From Ignelater luminosus (taxonomy: Eukaryota > Arthropoda > Insecta > Coleoptera > Elateridae): a stretch of DNA of 64,000 nucleotides. The notes under the pieces were generated by a model. The model searched no databases. It saw nothing but the letters and a program-made list of their open reading frames with translations, and was not told the origin of the DNA. The position numbers and the translations under genes are program-made. Shown in pieces: positions 61,986 to 64,000 of this stretch. The stretch lies in contig VTPC01090936.1 in assembly GCA_011009095.1 (NCBI GenBank), forward strand, positions 159,598-223,597, read 5' to 3'. Position 1 is the first letter of the stretch, and the number at the start of each line of letters is the position of its first letter.

Positions 61986-62235
61986 TCTGTAGAAGTCGCT
62001 AAAGATATGTTTTCCAGGAGACTTTCTCAAAGCAAGGAGATGTCGCCTAGTTAGAGTAGCGCGAGAAGAGACGTCCGGACGATGCGATGTGATATTCTAC
62101 ACATAAATTTCGCAAGTTTGTACTTTAAATGAAAAAAAAGATATATTTCAGTAAAATAAATTCATACGGAAATTAAATATGAATTTTTAAAAAACGCAAG
62201 CCATTTCAGGACACCTGATACATATGTACAACACA

Positions 62236-62424
62236 CTATCTGTTAACGTAATCCCCGTCGACGGCAATACATTTCTGGCAACGTTTTGGATGCTTGCAAA
62301 TACCACATTCACAGAAGGTGTTTGGTTGTCTACGTATCCAGCCGTGCACGGATATAATGACTTTATCATTAGTCTTAAATGTTTAGCTATCCAAAAGGTT
62401 TCTCAATGGTCCAAACACATGACA
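62236..62424 (-). pseudogene. C-terminal fragment of a different mariner transposase
   Basis: 63 minus-strand codons read CHVFGPLRNLLDS, a stop, then TFKTNDKVIISVHGWIRRQP, NTFCECGICKHPKRCQKCIA and VDGDYVNR, ending at TAG 62236-62238. This is the mariner tail pattern (D-Y-x-x-F-G-x-L-K...V..W...QP..F...GI.....R..KCI...GDYV). The catalytic part is missing and one in-frame stop is present. Its orientation is opposite to the relic at 61.57-61.99 kb. Confidence 0.65.
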
Positions 62425-62484
62425 GTTGAAAGAAATCAAGTAGGAGTGGATTGCTGGCTTTACTTTTTTGGCACGAACTATTGA

Positions 62485-63807
62485 ATAATAGCTTTCTGGT
62501 CAGAGAGAAAATCTAGGTGTACTACATTCTGCAAATCCTAAAAAAAAACTTGATGATCATAGACGTTCTTGGCTACCGAAATGAGATTTGTTCTCTACAC
62601 GGTCTCGTCCTCCTCGAGATATCTTCGTTCAACCAAACAACACTGTCTGAACAAATACTCATACTTACTCAATTGTACTTTAAACCTGGTAAAGATTCCT
62701 AAACATAGTCATTTTCCTTTCCTTCAACAAAATCTTGATAATTATGTGCTGTGTACGCTAAACGGTATCTTTCTCTGTCTCCGTTTCTCTCTGTTTCTCT
62801 TTTCCTCTGTGCGTGGTATCTTGATTACGACCGACTGCTGCAACGGAGCGTGGCCTAATTAGTAATAAATGATGATAAATAGATGATAAACTAGAACATG
62901 TCCTAAGATGACACAGCTTGTGTGTTTTCATATATTTTTTGCTGGGTTCTTGGGAATTATATTTTCCCTTGGAACGCTCCTTGTACATCTTCAATCTCTT
63001 TAAAATGGTTTTTCGGGCGCAGATCTAGTGCTCAAAATCACACTCGTTTATCTTTCCGATTTATTTTTAGATTTCCAAAAAGAAGGAAATCTTTTTGTAA
63101 AAATCCGCATCACTGGTTTAGTGTTCGAAGGCGATTCTGGGTATAAGATAGGAAATTAACATCGTGTTATACATAGACCTTAAAGATGGATTATTTAGTC
63201 AAAAATTAGGTCAAAAGTCGTAATAAATATTTGGCAAAAAATGCACCATTTTTGAGATACAGGGTGTTAAAGTTCTGTTAGAAACTTCTTATATTTTCAA
63301 TATCTCTGGAATAATGAAATCTTTTTGCGTTATTACAATTCATCTATGGATTACAGATTTATTTCAGTTGTTTATGCTTTTCAGAGTTGAAGGTGTAAAA
63401 GGAAGGTACCCAATTTTAATTTTAGTATTTTGAAAAGTCCAGTAAGTGTTCTAGAGTTTTGCAAGAGTACTCGTATACACATTAAAAATTACGGGCCCAA
63501 CCGATCAAAAGCTGTTTGCTACCATCCAGTTCCTTTGATCTGCTCATACTAGATTTGGTATGTATGGATGCTCAACTTCAGATTCCTTATACGTCTACCC
63601 AATATTATGCAGGAAAAAAAGTGGAAAATATTGAGATAAAAACTCAAAAAGAGGAAAGTAAAAACTTTTAAACGACTAACCTGGTACCGAATGGAGCGTA
63701 ATTGATTTAGAAGGCTAATAATTAGATCTTTAGCAGTTGTCATGTGAATCACTGTTTTCATAAAGGTTTTTTCTTGGTTTTTTTTAAAACTTCTGAACAT
63801 CAGAAGC
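62485..63807. other. No gene recognised
   Basis: Contains a CAGGGTGTTAAAGTTCTG transposon-like end near 63262 preceded by TTTTTGAGATA. There is no supported coding exon. Confidence 0.45.
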
Positions 63808-63968
63808 GTTTTCCTCACCGCCAATATAGAACCGCTGCCATACCCGACTTCACCACAAACTTTGCTTCACTTTCCCACCATCGTGTTCAGCACAGAGCTA
63901 TCAAACTAATCACCACCAATCAGTGTTGCAATCTCCACGCCCAAAGTTTATCTATTCCGTTCCTGAAT
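63808..63968 (+). pseudogene. Probable non-LTR retrotransposon ORF2 C-terminal scrap
   Basis: In a locally GC-richer stretch, one plus frame reads IPDFTTNFASLSHHRVQHRA, IKLITTNQCCNLHAQSLSIP, FLNVEEYNF. The 'RVQ.RAIKLI' pattern followed by a short H/L region occurs after the RT domain of Jockey/CR1-like LINEs. The window ends before more can be seen. Confidence 0.35.
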
Positions 63969-64000
63969 GTAGAGGAGTACAACTTCTAAGACAAGAAAAA

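Noticed and set aside
62224..62484. Plus-strand 86-codon frame at 62.2-62.5 kb
   Set aside because: The minus strand of the same segment encodes a recognisable mariner C terminus, so this is its shadow.

Overview
The window reads as nuclear DNA of an arthropod, most likely an insect. It is AT-rich and sparsely coding, with spliced genes that keep GT/AG borders, tiny introns (52-101 bp) beside multi-kilobase ones, and many Tc1/mariner and hAT elements. There are two assembly gaps: 100 Ns at 1027-1126 and 400 Ns at 11183-11582. Nothing bacterial, organellar or CRISPR-like is visible. The order of insect cannot be settled from the sequence.

Two host genes are supported, arranged tail to tail. 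(1) Plus strand, 6393-7216: the last four coding exons of a secernin (peptidase C69-like, Ntn-hydrolase fold). The exons that should carry the catalytic N terminus were not found and probably lie before the window. (2) Minus strand, 23474-13413: seven exons of a K+-dependent Na+/Ca2+ exchanger (SLC24/NCKX). All six exon junctions agree in phase, and both alpha repeats and the C terminus are present. Only the N-terminal exon or exons are unresolved. About 6.2 kb separate the two stop codons.

The rest is intron or intergenic DNA full of transposable elements. Elements with clear ends are: a long-TIR element at 775-1725 split by the first gap; TA-flanked MITEs at 2802-3060, 26589-26674 and 48389-48965; TIR elements at about 3858-4129 and 15516-15692; a hAT-type element at 9145-10064 with a perfect 8-bp target duplication; a DD41D mariner at 17549-18854 inside an exchanger intron; a Himar-like mariner at 53829-55123; and a mariner at 58210-59502 with an uninterrupted 349-codon transposase. 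Decayed relics include Tc1/mariner transposases (42.9-43.7, 44.0-44.3, 61.57-62.0 and 62.24-62.42 kb), a pogo/Tigger C terminus with one end (36.69-37.07 kb), and non-LTR retrotransposon pieces (35.8-35.96 and 63.8-63.97 kb).

From about 23.8 kb to the end I found no host exon. That stretch could be 5' intron of the exchanger, intergenic DNA, or both. The most unusual structures are a 21-bp (seven-codon) repeat array present in both orientations around a transposase fragment (43.74-44.29 kb), a perfect 21-bp-stem hairpin at 28962-29020, and a 136-bp exact duplication flanking the first gap. I saw no convincing new multi-gene system.
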